Source: Betaproteobacteria bacterium SG8_39 (lineage in GTDB: Bacteria; Pseudomonadota; Gammaproteobacteria; Burkholderiales; SG8-39). From it: 49,455 nucleotides of DNA. Below are positions 1 through 9,046 of this stretch, piece after piece. The translations under genes and the position numbers were made by a program. The notes under the pieces were generated by a model, which was given only the letters and a program-made list of their open reading frames with translations, ran no database searches and was not told the origin of the DNA. Numbering within the stretch: the stretch's first letter is position 1; each line of letters starts with the position of its first letter. The stretch is from assembly GCA_001303445.1 (NCBI GenBank), contig LJTQ01000012.1, forward strand, positions 22,554 through 72,008, given 5' to 3'.

Positions 1-1
1 A

Positions 2-1858
2 CGCCGCATCGGCCCGGCGAGCGCGCGCGAAAGCTATCTCTCGATCGCGGCGGTAATCGAGGCTGCGCACAGCGCCGGTGCCGAGGCGATCCATCCCGGC
101 TACGGCTTCCTGTCGGAGAACGCGGCGTTTGCGAGCGCCTGCAAGGCTGCCGGTATCGTGTTCATCGGGCCAAGCGCGGAGGCGATTGCCGCCATGGGCG
201 ACAAGGCGGCGGCCAAGGCCCTGATGGAGAAGGCCGGCGTGCCGCTGGTGCCCGGCTATCACGGCGACAATCAGGACCCGGCCTTCCTCGCCGGGCAGGC
301 GGCGCAGATCGGCTTCCCGGTGCTCATCAAGGCCTCTGCGGGTGGCGGCGGCAAGGGCATGCGCGTTGTGAACAAGGCAAATGAGTTCGACGCGGCGCTC
401 ACCGGCGCGAAGCGCGAAGCCGCGGCAGCCTTCGGCGACGAGCGCGTGCTGATCGAACGCTATCTGCAGCGGCCGCGGCACATCGAAATACAGGTGTTCG
501 GCGACCCGCATGGCAACATCGTTCACCTGTTCGAGCGCGACTGCTCGGTGCAGCGCCGGCACCAGAAGGTGCTCGAAGAGGCGCCCGCGCCCGGGATGAC
601 GCAGGCGCGCCGGCGCGAGATGGGTGAAGCGGCGGTCGCTGCCGCGCGCAGCATCCGCTACACGGGCGCGGGCACGGTCGAATTCATCGCCGAGCAGGAT
701 GGCCGCTTCTACTTCATGGAGATGAATACGCGCCTGCAGGTCGAGCACCCGGTGACCGAAATGATCACCGGGCTCGATCTCGTCGAATGGCAACTGCGCG
801 TGGCCGCCGGCGAGCCGCTGCCGTGCAAGCAGGACGAACTGGCGATTCACGGGCATGCGATCGAAGCACGCATTTATGCCGAGGATCCGGCGCGCGGCTT
901 CCTGCCGCAGACCGGGCGTATCGCCCATCTGGCGTTTCCAGCCGCTTCGGGCACCGTGCGCATCGACACCGGCATCGAATCGGGCGCCGAAATCTCACCG
1001 CACTACGACCCGATGATCGCCAAGCTCGTCGTCTGGGGCGCCAATCGCGATGCAGCGCTCGCCGGTTTGCGCGCCGCGCTCGGCGAGACCGAGATCGCCG
1101 GTCCGCGCACCAACGTCGGCTTTCTGCAGCGCGTTGCGACGAGTGCGGCGTTCACCCAGGCCGCGCTCGACACCGGCCTGATCGAGCGCAACCGCGACGC
1201 GCTTTTCCCGACGACGGACGGCATGCCACGCGAACTGCTGGCGGGCGCCGCCTATGCCGAGCTGGTGCTGGAGGAAGGCGCTGCGCGTGCGCAGGCGCAC
1301 GCCTCGGGCGATCCGCATTCACCGTGGCACGCGGTCGACGGCTGGCGCCTGAACGAAGACTCGCACCACGACTTTGTTTTTCTCGAGGACGCGTTGGTGC
1401 ACACGGTACGCGTGCGCTTCCTGCCGCAGGAAATGCGCATCGAGATCGACGGCAAGGACCACGCCTTCGACGGCGAGCAGCTCGCCGACGGGCGCATGCT
1501 CGTGCGGCTGGACGGCAGCACGTTCAAGCTGCGCGCGGTGCGCGACGGCAGCGTGTGGCACCTGTTCTGCGGCGGGGCGTATCGCAGGTTTGCGCTGCGC
1601 GACGAGCTGCACGGTCTCGACGAGGATGCGGAAAGCGGCTCGCTCGCCGCACCGATGCCGGGCAAGGTGATCGCCGTCATGGCCAAGGTCGGCGACCGCG
1701 TCTCGAAGGGCAGCCCGCTGCTGGTTCTGGAGGCGATGAAAATGGAGCACACGATCACGGCGCCCGCGGATGGCCTGGTAAAGGACGTGCGCTGCGCGCC
1801 CGGTGAGCAGGTGGTGGAGGGTTTCGAGCTGATCACGTTCGAAGCCGACGCGGCCTGA
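2..1858 (+). CDS. mccA: Biotin-dependent acyl-CoA carboxylase alpha subunit (methylcrotonyl-CoA carboxylase type), 5' truncated by window edge
   Basis: Open frame runs from base 2 (RRIGPASARESYLSIAAVIEAAHSAGAEAIHPGYGFLSENAAF...) into ORF 158..1858; biotin carboxylase motifs and C-terminal EAMKMEH biotinylation motif; next to HMG-CoA lyase, which favours the leucine pathway. Confidence 0.88.
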   Translation, partial: RRIGPASARESYLSIAAVIEAAHSAGAEAIHPGYGFLSENAAFASACKAAGIVFIGPSAEAIAAMGDKAAAKALMEKAGVPLVPGYHGDNQDPAFLAGQAAQIGFPVLIKASAGGGGKGMRVVNKANEFDAALTGAKREAAAAFGDERVLIERYLQRPRHIEIQVFGDPHGNIVHLFERDCSVQRRHQKVLEEAPAPGMTQARRREMGEAAVAAARSIRYTGAGTVEFIAEQDGRFYFMEMNTRLQVEHPVTEMITGLDLVEWQLRVAAGEPLPCKQDELAIHGHAIEARIYAEDPARGFLPQTGRIAHLAFPAASGTVRIDTGIESGAEISPHYDPMIAKLVVWGANRDAALAGLRAALGETEIAGPRTNVGFLQRVATSAAFTQAALDTGLIERNRDALFPTTDGMPRELLAGAAYAELVLEEGAARAQAHASGDPHSPWHAVDGWRLNEDSHHDFVFLEDALVHTVRVRFLPQEMRIEIDGKDHAFDGEQLADGRMLVRLDGSTFKLRAVRDGSVWHLFCGGAYRRFALRDELHGLDEDAESGSLAAPMPGKVIAVMAKVGDRVSKGSPLLVLEAMKMEHTITAPADGLVKDVRCAPGEQVVEGFELITFEADAA

Positions 1859-1876
1859 CCGGCCGGGGAGGACGGG

Positions 1877-2800
1877 ATGACACTGCCCAACACGGTGAGA
1901 ATCGTCGAAGTCGGCGCCCGCGACGGGCTGCAGAACGAGCCGGGCGAGCTGCCGACGCGCGTTAAGCTCGAGCTGATCGAGCGCCTCGGCGAGGCGGGCC
2001 TGCCGGCGATCGAGGCGACAGCGTTCGTTTCGCCGAAGTGGATTCCGCAAATGGCGGATCACACGGAGGTGCTGGAGGGCATCCGCCGAAAGCCGGGCGT
2101 GTCCTACCCCGTGCTGACGCCCAACCTAAGGGGGTTCGAAGCGGCGCTCGCCGCTGGCGCGACCGAGGTCGCCATCTTCGGTGCCGCATCGGAGGCGTTC
2201 TCGAAGAAGAATATCAACTGCTCGATCGCCGAATCGCTCGAACGCTTCGCCAAGGTCGCCGAGGCCGCGCGCGCCGCGAACGTGCGGGTGCGTGGCTATG
2301 TCTCCTGCGTCGTCGGCTGCCCTTACGAAGGCGATATCGCGCCCGAGTCGGTTGCACGTGTGGCGCAGGCGCTGCGCGACCTGGGCTGCTACGAGGTCTC
2401 GCTCGGCGACACGATCGGGGTCGGCACGCCGCGCAAGACGCAGTCGATGATCGAGGCCTGCGCCCGGCACGTGCCGATCGCGCAACTGGCCGGGCACTAT
2501 CACGACACCTACGGCCAGGCGCTCGCCAACATTTACGCCTCGCTCGAGCTGGGCATGGCCACCTTCGACGCCTCGGTCGCGGGCCTCGGCGGCTGCCCCT
2601 ATGCCGCCGGCGCCTCGGGCAACGTAGCCACCGAGGACGTGGTCTACCTGCTGCACGGCCTGGGTATACAGACCGGCATCGATCTCGACCGCCTGGCGGA
2701 GACCGGGCGCTGGATCAGCGACGTGCTCGGGCGGGCGTCGAGCTCGAAGGTCGGGCGCGCGCTCGCCGCGCAGAGCAACAAGGCGCAGCACGCCGCGTGA
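1877..2800 (+). CDS. mvaB: Hydroxymethylglutaryl-CoA lyase
   Basis: [39 protein letters not shown] motifs of HMG-CoA lyase. Confidence 0.93.
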   Translation: MTLPNTVRIVEVGARDGLQNEPGELPTRVKLELIERLGEAGLPAIEATAFVSPKWIPQMADHTEVLEGIRRKPGVSYPVLTPNLRGFEAALAAGATEVAIFGAASEAFSKKNINCSIAESLERFAKVAEAARAANVRVRGYVSCVVGCPYEGDIAPESVARVAQALRDLGCYEVSLGDTIGVGTPRKTQSMIEACARHVPIAQLAGHYHDTYGQALANIYASLELGMATFDASVAGLGGCPYAAGASGNVATEDVVYLLHGLGIQTGIDLDRLAETGRWISDVLGRASSSKVGRALAAQSNKAQHAA

Positions 2801-2805
2801 GCACG

Positions 2806-2988
2806 ATGGCCTCGCCCTGCGTGAACGTCTGCGTCATGGACGAGGCGCGCGGCCTGTGCCGCGGTTGCTACCGCACGCTCGACGAGATTGCGCGCTGGTC
2901 GGTCATGCATGACGCCGATAAGCGCGCCGTCATCGCCTTGCTCGAAGCGCGCAAAGGGGCAACCCCGGGGTCAGACCCCTGTGGATAA
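2806..2988 (+). CDS. DUF1289 domain protein (small Cys-rich)
   Basis: MASPCVNVCVMDEARGLCRGCYRTLDEIARW; C-terminus SDPCG and TAA stop lie in the palindrome. Confidence 0.8.
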   Translation: MASPCVNVCVMDEARGLCRGCYRTLDEIARWSVMHDADKRAVIALLEARKGATPGSDPCG

Positions 2989-3022
2989 CTTACCTTCGAG
3001 TTATCCACAGGGGTCTGACCCC
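2967..3022. repeat. Perfect inverted repeat, 24-bp arms, 8-nt loop, with two inverted consensus DnaA boxes
   Basis: ggggtcagacccctgtggataact-taccttcg-agttatccacaggggtctgacccc; TGTGGATAA at 2980-2988 and TTATCCACA at 3001-3009. Confidence 0.95.
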
Positions 3023-3931
3023 AGGCTACCGGACTCGATCCGCGTTCTCGAGCGCGGCTGGCTGTCGTCGAACAACATCGTGCTGCATGACGACGCGGAC
3101 AGCGGCACCGTGATCGACACGGGGTACGTGTCGCATGGCGCGCAGACCGTCGCGCTGGTGCGGCACGCGCTCGAGGGCCGCCGCCTCAGCAGACTGGTAA
3201 ACACCCATTGCCACTCGGACCACATCGGCGGCAACGCCGCGCTTGCGCGCGCGTTCGGCTGCACGATCACGATTCCGACGGGCGAAGCGCGCAATGTCAC
3301 CGCATGGGACACCGAGGCGCTGCACCTCGACGGCTTCGGCCAGCGCTGCGAACGCTTCGCATTCGATTCGACGATGACCGCCGGCGACCGCCTGACGATG
3401 GGCGGGTTCGAGTGGCAGGCGCTGGCCGCCCCGGGCCATGACATGGATTCGCTCGTCCTCTATGCGCCCGAACCGAGGCTGCTGATCTCGGCCGACGCGC
3501 TGTGGGAGAACGGCTTCGGCGTGCTGTTTCCCGAGCTCTATGGCGAGCCCGGCCTCGACGCGACGCGCGCGACGCTCGATCGCATTGCCGCGCTCGACGT
3601 TGCGACGGTCATCCCGGGCCACGGCGCGATATTCAGCGACGTCGACGCGGCGCTCGAGCGGGCCTACGGCCGACTGGACGCCTTCGCGCGCGATCCCGGG
3701 CGGGTCACGCGCAATGCCTTTCGCGCCCTGATCGTTTTCCACCTCCTCGATCGCCAATCCGCGCATGTCGACGAACTCGCGGCATTGCTCGAACAGGCGA
3801 GCTTCTTCGCCATGCTCAACGCGCGCTCATATCGGCTGGAGCCGGGCGCGCTGGCGCAGAAGCTGGTCACCGACCTCGTGGCCGCGGGCGTGCTGCAGGT
3901 CGAGGCCGACGTGGTACGCCCCGCGCCCTAG
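2981..3931 (+). CDS. MBL-fold metallo-hydrolase
   Basis: NTHCHSDHIGGNAALARAF, PGHDMDS, VIPGHG motifs; start uncertain, GTG at 2981 is the first plausible start upstream of the conserved region. Confidence 0.8.
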   Translation: MDNLPSSYPQGSDPRLPDSIRVLERGWLSSNNIVLHDDADSGTVIDTGYVSHGAQTVALVRHALEGRRLSRLVNTHCHSDHIGGNAALARAFGCTITIPTGEARNVTAWDTEALHLDGFGQRCERFAFDSTMTAGDRLTMGGFEWQALAAPGHDMDSLVLYAPEPRLLISADALWENGFGVLFPELYGEPGLDATRATLDRIAALDVATVIPGHGAIFSDVDAALERAYGRLDAFARDPGRVTRNAFRALIVFHLLDRQSAHVDELAALLEQASFFAMLNARSYRLEPGALAQKLVTDLVAAGVLQVEADVVRPAP

Positions 3932-3939
3932 AGCGAGTC

Positions 3940-4563
3940 ATGCGCACGATCGCCTGGTACTTCGATTTCGTTTCACCGTACGCCTACCTGTGCCTGCAAC
4001 GGTTGCCCGAGGTCGCTGCCGACATCGAATACCGGCCCGTGCTGTTTGCCGGATTGCTGGCGCACTGGGGACAGAAGGGTCCCGCAGAGCTGGCGCCGAA
4101 GCGGCTGTGGACCTACCGCTTCTGTCAGTGGCAGGCCGACACCCTCGGCATTCCGTTTCGCTTCCCTGCGCAGCACCCGTTCAACCCGCTGCACCACCTG
4201 CGCCTGGCGATTGCCGCCGGCGCAACGCCTGCGGCGGTGCGCCGGATCTTCGAGGCGATCTGGACGACGGGCGCGGACGCCGCCGATCCGGCGGCATTCG
4301 AGGCGCTGTGCCGGGAGCTGAACGTCGAGCCCGACGTGCTCGCCGCGGCCGAGGTGAAGGACGCGCTGCGCGCGAACACCGAGCAGGCCACGCAGCGCGG
4401 CGTGTTCGGGGTGCCGACCTTCGACGTCGAAGGTGAACTCTTCTGGGGCGTCGACGCGATCGACTTCCTCAAGGCCTATCTCGAGGATCCTTCGATCCTG
4501 CGCAGCGCCGAGATGGAGCGCCTGAAGACGCTCCCGGTCGGCGCTGCGCGAAAAGCCTCTTAG
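3940..4563 (+). CDS. 2-hydroxychromene-2-carboxylate isomerase family (DsbA-like) protein
   Basis: MRTIAWYFDFVSPYAYL... GVFGVPTFDVEGELFWGVDAIDFL. Confidence 0.85.
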   Translation: MRTIAWYFDFVSPYAYLCLQRLPEVAADIEYRPVLFAGLLAHWGQKGPAELAPKRLWTYRFCQWQADTLGIPFRFPAQHPFNPLHHLRLAIAAGATPAAVRRIFEAIWTTGADAADPAAFEALCRELNVEPDVLAAAEVKDALRANTEQATQRGVFGVPTFDVEGELFWGVDAIDFLKAYLEDPSILRSAEMERLKTLPVGAARKAS

Positions 4564-4567
4564 CCGC

Positions 4568-5398
4568 CTAGAACTTCAAGCTGTCGCCCGGCTGCATGAC
4601 GTGGACCTTGGTCTGCGTCTTGCCGAGCGCCTTCTTGAATTCGTCCGGGGTGCCCTTGAGCGGCGGGAACGTCCCATAGTGCATCGGCACCACGTGCTTG
4701 GGCTTGAGCATCGTGCGCGTTGCGTAGGCGGCATGCACCGGGTCCATCGTGAAGTGTCCGCCGATCGGCAGCAGGGCGAGGTCGGGCTTGTAATACTCGC
4801 CGATGAATTTCATGTCGCCGAACACGCCCGTGTCACCCGCGTGGTAGATCGTGAAGCCGTTCTCGAGCTTGATGATGTAGCCCGCCGGCTCGCCGCCCGG
4901 GTGCACGGAGCGCTTCTTCGTCTCGGGATCGGTGTACACGACCTCCGAGCTATGCTCCGCGTGCACCATGGTCACGGTGATGCCCGCGCCGAGCGGCTGG
5001 ATCGGGCCACTCTTGTTGAAGCGCACCATCTGCTTGCCGTCGACCAGTCCGAGCGTGTCGTAGGTCGTGCCCATGTCGGCATTGAGCAGCACTTTCGCCC
5101 CCGTCAGCTTCGCGAGCTCGGGCACGTCTGCCGTATGGTCGAAGTGCGCATGGGTGACGAGAATCATGTCGACGTTGCCAAGCGCCTTGAGGTCCTTGTA
5201 CTGGTCGGGCGTCTTCGGGTTCTTCACGAGAAACGGATCGATCACGATCACCTTGCCCTTGGGCGTCGTGATCTTGAACGCAGCCTGACCGAGCCACAGC
5301 ACTTCGGTCTTGCCACCTTGGGCGCTGGCCGCGGTACCGAAGGCGACAAACGCACAGGCACAGAGCAGCGCGCACAGCGCGCGGACGAGCTTCGTCAT
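4568..5398 (-). CDS. MBL-fold metal-dependent hydrolase with signal peptide
   Basis: MTKLVRALCALLCACAFVAFGTAASAQ signal; VTHAHFDHTAD; YHAGDTGVFGDM. Confidence 0.85.
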   Translation of the reverse strand: MTKLVRALCALLCACAFVAFGTAASAQGGKTEVLWLGQAAFKITTPKGKVIVIDPFLVKNPKTPDQYKDLKALGNVDMILVTHAHFDHTADVPELAKLTGAKVLLNADMGTTYDTLGLVDGKQMVRFNKSGPIQPLGAGITVTMVHAEHSSEVVYTDPETKKRSVHPGGEPAGYIIKLENGFTIYHAGDTGVFGDMKFIGEYYKPDLALLPIGGHFTMDPVHAAYATRTMLKPKHVVPMHYGTFPPLKGTPDEFKKALGKTQTKVHVMQPGDSLKF

Positions 5399-5463
5399 AC
5401 GGGGTTCCTCCTCCAAAAGGGACGCCACACTAGCACGAAGCGGGCGCCGGCCGTCAAGCGCCG

Positions 5464-6714
5464 TCAGCCGTACTTGCGCAGGTCCTCGATGACCTTGCCG
5501 TCGTTCGGCAGGCTGCCGGGCGCGACCAGCTCGACCTCGCCGCGCAGCTTGGTGACGTCGCGAATCGATCCGACGATCGCCTCGACCAGCCCGGCCGGTC
5601 GATCGTTCGCCTCGCAACGCAACGTCATGCGGTCGTTGCCGGTCTCGCCCTCGACCACCAGACGCGCCTTGGTCACCTCGGGGTGACGGCGCAGCACCTC
5701 GTTCACCTGCTTCGGCGTGACGAACATCGCCCGCACCTTGGTCGTCTGGTCGGCGCGCCCCATCCAGCCCTTGATGCGGGTGTTGGTGCGGCCGCAGGGA
5801 CTCGTCCCCGGCAGGACCGCGGACAGGTCGCCGGTGCCAAAGCGGACCAGCGGGTAGTCCTTGTTGAAGGTGGTGACGACGACTTCGCCCACCTCGCCTG
5901 GCGCCACCGGGTCGCCGGTACCGGGGCGCACGATTTCGACGATCAGCTGCTCGTCGAGAATCATGCCTTCATTGACGCTGCCGTCCGGATTGAGCGACTC
6001 GTAGCCCAACAGGCCGAGGTCCGCTGTCGCGTAAGTCTGGGAAACACCGATGCCGCGCGCGCGCATCGCTTCACGCAGGGCGGGCGGCAGATACTCGGCG
6101 CCGACATGGGCCTTTTTCAGGCAGGACAGATCGACGTTCAGCTCGGCCGCCTTCTCGACGATCAGCTTGAGGAACGACGGGGTGCCGACGAAGGCCACCG
6201 CGCCGAGATCGCGGATCGTCGACACCTGGATCTCGGTCTGCCCGGTGCCGGTGGGCACCACGGTGCAGCCGATGGCGAGCGCGCCCGATTCGAGCATCGA
6301 GCCCGCAGGGGTGAAGTGATAGGCGAAGGTATTGACGACGAGGTCCCCGGCGCGAAAACCGCCGGCATAGAGGCCGCGTGCCGTGCGCCACCAGTTCTTG
6401 CCGAGGCCCTCCGGCTCGTAGATCGGCCCGGGCGAAACAAACAGCTTGTTGAGCTTCTCGAGCGGCGTGGCGTTCAGCCCGCCGAGCGGCGGAGCCGCTT
6501 TCTGCAGCTCGCCAAGATCGGACTTGCGCGTCACCGGCAGCCTGGCGAGTGCCGCGCGCGAGTCGACGCTTTTCGCATCGACTCCTTTGAGAATGCGCCT
6601 GAAGCCGGGCGCGCGACGCTTGGCCAGCGCGATCTGCTTCGGCAGCGCCGCCATGAGCTGCGCCTCGCGCTCGTCCGGCGAGCGGGTCTCGAGCGTGTCG
6701 TAGTGCTCGGTCAT
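5464..6714 (-). CDS. Phenylacetate-CoA ligase family adenylate-forming enzyme
   Basis: PaaK-like architecture: YATADLGLLGYES, PLVRFGTGDLSAV, CGRTNTRIKGWMGRADQTTKVRAMFV. Confidence 0.85.
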   Translation of the reverse strand: MTEHYDTLETRSPDEREAQLMAALPKQIALAKRRAPGFRRILKGVDAKSVDSRAALARLPVTRKSDLGELQKAAPPLGGLNATPLEKLNKLFVSPGPIYEPEGLGKNWWRTARGLYAGGFRAGDLVVNTFAYHFTPAGSMLESGALAIGCTVVPTGTGQTEIQVSTIRDLGAVAFVGTPSFLKLIVEKAAELNVDLSCLKKAHVGAEYLPPALREAMRARGIGVSQTYATADLGLLGYESLNPDGSVNEGMILDEQLIVEIVRPGTGDPVAPGEVGEVVVTTFNKDYPLVRFGTGDLSAVLPGTSPCGRTNTRIKGWMGRADQTTKVRAMFVTPKQVNEVLRRHPEVTKARLVVEGETGNDRMTLRCEANDRPAGLVEAIVGSIRDVTKLRGEVELVAPGSLPNDGKVIEDLRKYG

Positions 6715-6719
6715 GCCTT

Positions 6720-7544
6720 TTACAGCCAGCGCTTGCGGCGCCTGTAGGACTTTACGTCGCGGAAGCTCTTGCGCTCGCCCGAGGAGAAGCCGAGGTAAAA
6801 CTCCTTCACGTCCTCGTTCTCGGCGAGTGACTTGCCTTCCCCGTCCATCACCACACGCCCGTTCTCCAGGATGTAGCCGTAATCGGCGTACTTGAGCGCG
6901 ATGTGGGTGTTCTGCTCCGCAAGCAGGAAGCTCACGCCTTCCTTGCCGTTCAGGTCCTTGACGATTTCGAAGATCTCTTCGACCAGCTGAGGCGCCAGAC
7001 CCATCGACGGCTCGTCGAGCAGGATCATCTTCGGACGCGCCATCAGCGCGCGACCGATCGCCGTCATCTGCTGCTCGCCGCCCGAGGTGTAGCCGGACTG
7101 CGACTTGCGGCGATCCCTGAGGCGCGGAAAGTAGGTGTAAACCTTGTCGAGCTCAGCCTGCAGGTCGGCGCCTTTGCGGGTGTACGCCCCGGTCAGTAGG
7201 TTCTCCTCGACCGTGAGGTGCTGGAAGCAGTGCCGGCCCTCCATCACCTGGCAGATGCCGCGGCGCACCAGCTCGGATGGGTTGAGCTGGTCGATGCGCT
7301 CGCCCTGGAACAGGATCTGGCCCTTGGTCACCTCGCCGCGCTCGGCGCGCAGCAGGTTGGAAATCGCCTTCAGCGTCGTCGTCTTGCCGGCACCGTTGGC
7401 GCCGAGCAGGGCGACGATCTGGCCTTCAGGGACCTCGAGACTGACACCGCGCAGCACCAGAATGACGTGATCGTAAATGACCTCGACATTGTTGATGGAC
7501 AGGTACGCGCGGGGCTGGGATTGCGGTACTGCGGACATCTGCAA
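6720..7544 (-). CDS. livF: Branched-chain-type ABC transporter ATP-binding protein (LivF-like)
   Basis: Walker A GANGAGKTT, signature SGGEQQM, Walker B MILLDEPSMGLAPQLVEEIFEIV. Confidence 0.9.
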   Translation of the reverse strand: MQMSAVPQSQPRAYLSINNVEVIYDHVILVLRGVSLEVPEGQIVALLGANGAGKTTTLKAISNLLRAERGEVTKGQILFQGERIDQLNPSELVRRGICQVMEGRHCFQHLTVEENLLTGAYTRKGADLQAELDKVYTYFPRLRDRRKSQSGYTSGGEQQMTAIGRALMARPKMILLDEPSMGLAPQLVEEIFEIVKDLNGKEGVSFLLAEQNTHIALKYADYGYILENGRVVMDGEGKSLAENEDVKEFYLGFSSGERKSFRDVKSYRRRKRWL

Positions 7545-7555
7545 ACTCCGGACGT

Positions 7556-7582
7556 AAAAAGGGGGAAGGTCGCCCTTCCCCC
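7556..7582 (-). terminator. Intrinsic terminator/attenuator between SBP gene and livF-like gene
   Basis: Minus strand GGGGGAAGGgcgaCCTTCCCCC followed by TTTTT. Confidence 0.7.
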
Positions 7583-7599
7583 GATTCGCCTTACCGTGC

Positions 7600-8928
7600 T
7601 CAGCTTTCCTTCGAGCAGTCGCGCGGGGTGATGCCCTTCTCCTTGGCGTACTTCGCGGCGTCCTCCTCGATCATCGGCCGCACCAGCGCCTTGTCGGCCG
7701 TGATCCAGTCGGTGATCACGTTCCACTTGGTGCCGTCCCACTGCTGGAACTTGACCTGGCCGCCACCCTCATGATCCAGGCAGGAGACCTTCAACGGCTG
7801 CATGAAGCCCGTGGCGCCGAGCTTCTTCAGATAGGCCTCGCTGATGTCCAGGTTCTCGAGGCCCCAGCGCACCTGCTCGCCCGTCATCGACTGCCCCTTG
7901 CCGTACTTCTCCTGCGCCTTGCGCACCGCCTCGACCGTCACGATCGCGAACACCACGCCGCGGTTGTAGAAGATCGAGCCGATCCGGCTTTGGTCTTCCA
8001 TCTCGCCTTCGCCCTTGGCATAGACGTTCTTCTTGATGTCCTGGATCACCGGGAAATTGGCGCCCGATATGTTGAAGCCGGCTGCCATGTAGCCCTTCGC
8101 CGCGCTGCCGGCCGGAATGACGTCCTCTTCCGCGCCCGACCACCACACGCCGATCATCTTGTTGCGCGGGAATCCGATCTTGGCTGCGGCCTTGATCGCC
8201 GTCGGGTTCATCACCCCCCAGCCCCAGAGGATCACCCAGTTCGGCTTGATCTGGCGGATCTGCAGCCACTGCGACTGCTGCTCGTTGCCGGGATGCGGGA
8301 CCGCGAGGAGCGTCAGCTCATAGCCGTACTGTTCCGCCATCTTCTGCAGGACTGCATGCGGCTCCTTGCCGTAGGCCGAGTCGTGATAGACGAGCACGAT
8401 CTTCTTGCCCTTCAGCTTGGCGGTGCCGCCTTCCTTCGAAGCGATGAACTTGATCATCGCCGTCGCCTGCGACCAGTAGGTTGTGATCAGCGGGAACACG
8501 TAGGGGAACACGCGCCCGTCAGCAGCCGAGGTGCGCCCGTAGCCGATCGACACGATGGGAATCTTGTCCGCAGTCCCCTTCTCGATCAGCGAATAGGTGA
8601 TTCCGGTCGAGAGCGGGTGGATCATCGTCGCGCCGGTCGGACCCTTTTTCTTCGAACGCTCGTAGCACTCGACGCCGCGCGCGTTGTTGTACTCGGTCTC
8701 GCACTTCTCCCAGGTGAACTTGACGCCGTTCACCCCGCCATCGCGGGCGTTGATCATCTTCAGGTAATCGAGAAATCCGCCGAAGATTCCCGAGCCACCG
8801 GGTGCATACGGGCCGACCCAGTATCCGTTCGCCGGAACGAACTGCTCCTTCGCCTGCGCCGACGCCGTTCCGGTGTAGCCGGCCGCCAACAGCGCAACGC
8901 TAGCCAATGCCAAAGTGGTGCGTTTCAT
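7600..8928 (-). CDS. ABC transporter substrate-binding protein (LivK/periplasmic binding protein type 1)
   Basis: MKRTTLALASVALLAAGYTGTASA signal; position inside liv cluster. Confidence 0.88.
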   Translation of the reverse strand: MKRTTLALASVALLAAGYTGTASAQAKEQFVPANGYWVGPYAPGGSGIFGGFLDYLKMINARDGGVNGVKFTWEKCETEYNNARGVECYERSKKKGPTGATMIHPLSTGITYSLIEKGTADKIPIVSIGYGRTSAADGRVFPYVFPLITTYWSQATAMIKFIASKEGGTAKLKGKKIVLVYHDSAYGKEPHAVLQKMAEQYGYELTLLAVPHPGNEQQSQWLQIRQIKPNWVILWGWGVMNPTAIKAAAKIGFPRNKMIGVWWSGAEEDVIPAGSAAKGYMAAGFNISGANFPVIQDIKKNVYAKGEGEMEDQSRIGSIFYNRGVVFAIVTVEAVRKAQEKYGKGQSMTGEQVRWGLENLDISEAYLKKLGATGFMQPLKVSCLDHEGGGQVKFQQWDGTKWNVITDWITADKALVRPMIEEDAAKYAKEKGITPRDCSKES

Positions 8929-9046
8929 GATTCCTCCTCCTCCGTAACCGCCCTAGGGTTCTGTTCAAAATAGCGGAACAACGAGTATAGCCAGAAAGTT
9001 CCGGGTGTCCACCCCCGGGGCATTCCGCGATCCGGGGCTCACTTGC

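Noticed and set aside
2038-2805. Long ORF 2038..2988 taken as one protein
   Set aside because: Only the last ~60 residues (DUF1289) are protein-like; the rest overlaps mvaB out of frame.
2967-3022. Replication origin suggested by paired DnaA boxes
   Set aside because: Only two boxes, no AT-rich unwinding region, no dnaA/dnaN/gyrB/parAB nearby; kept as a repeat/titration-site question instead.
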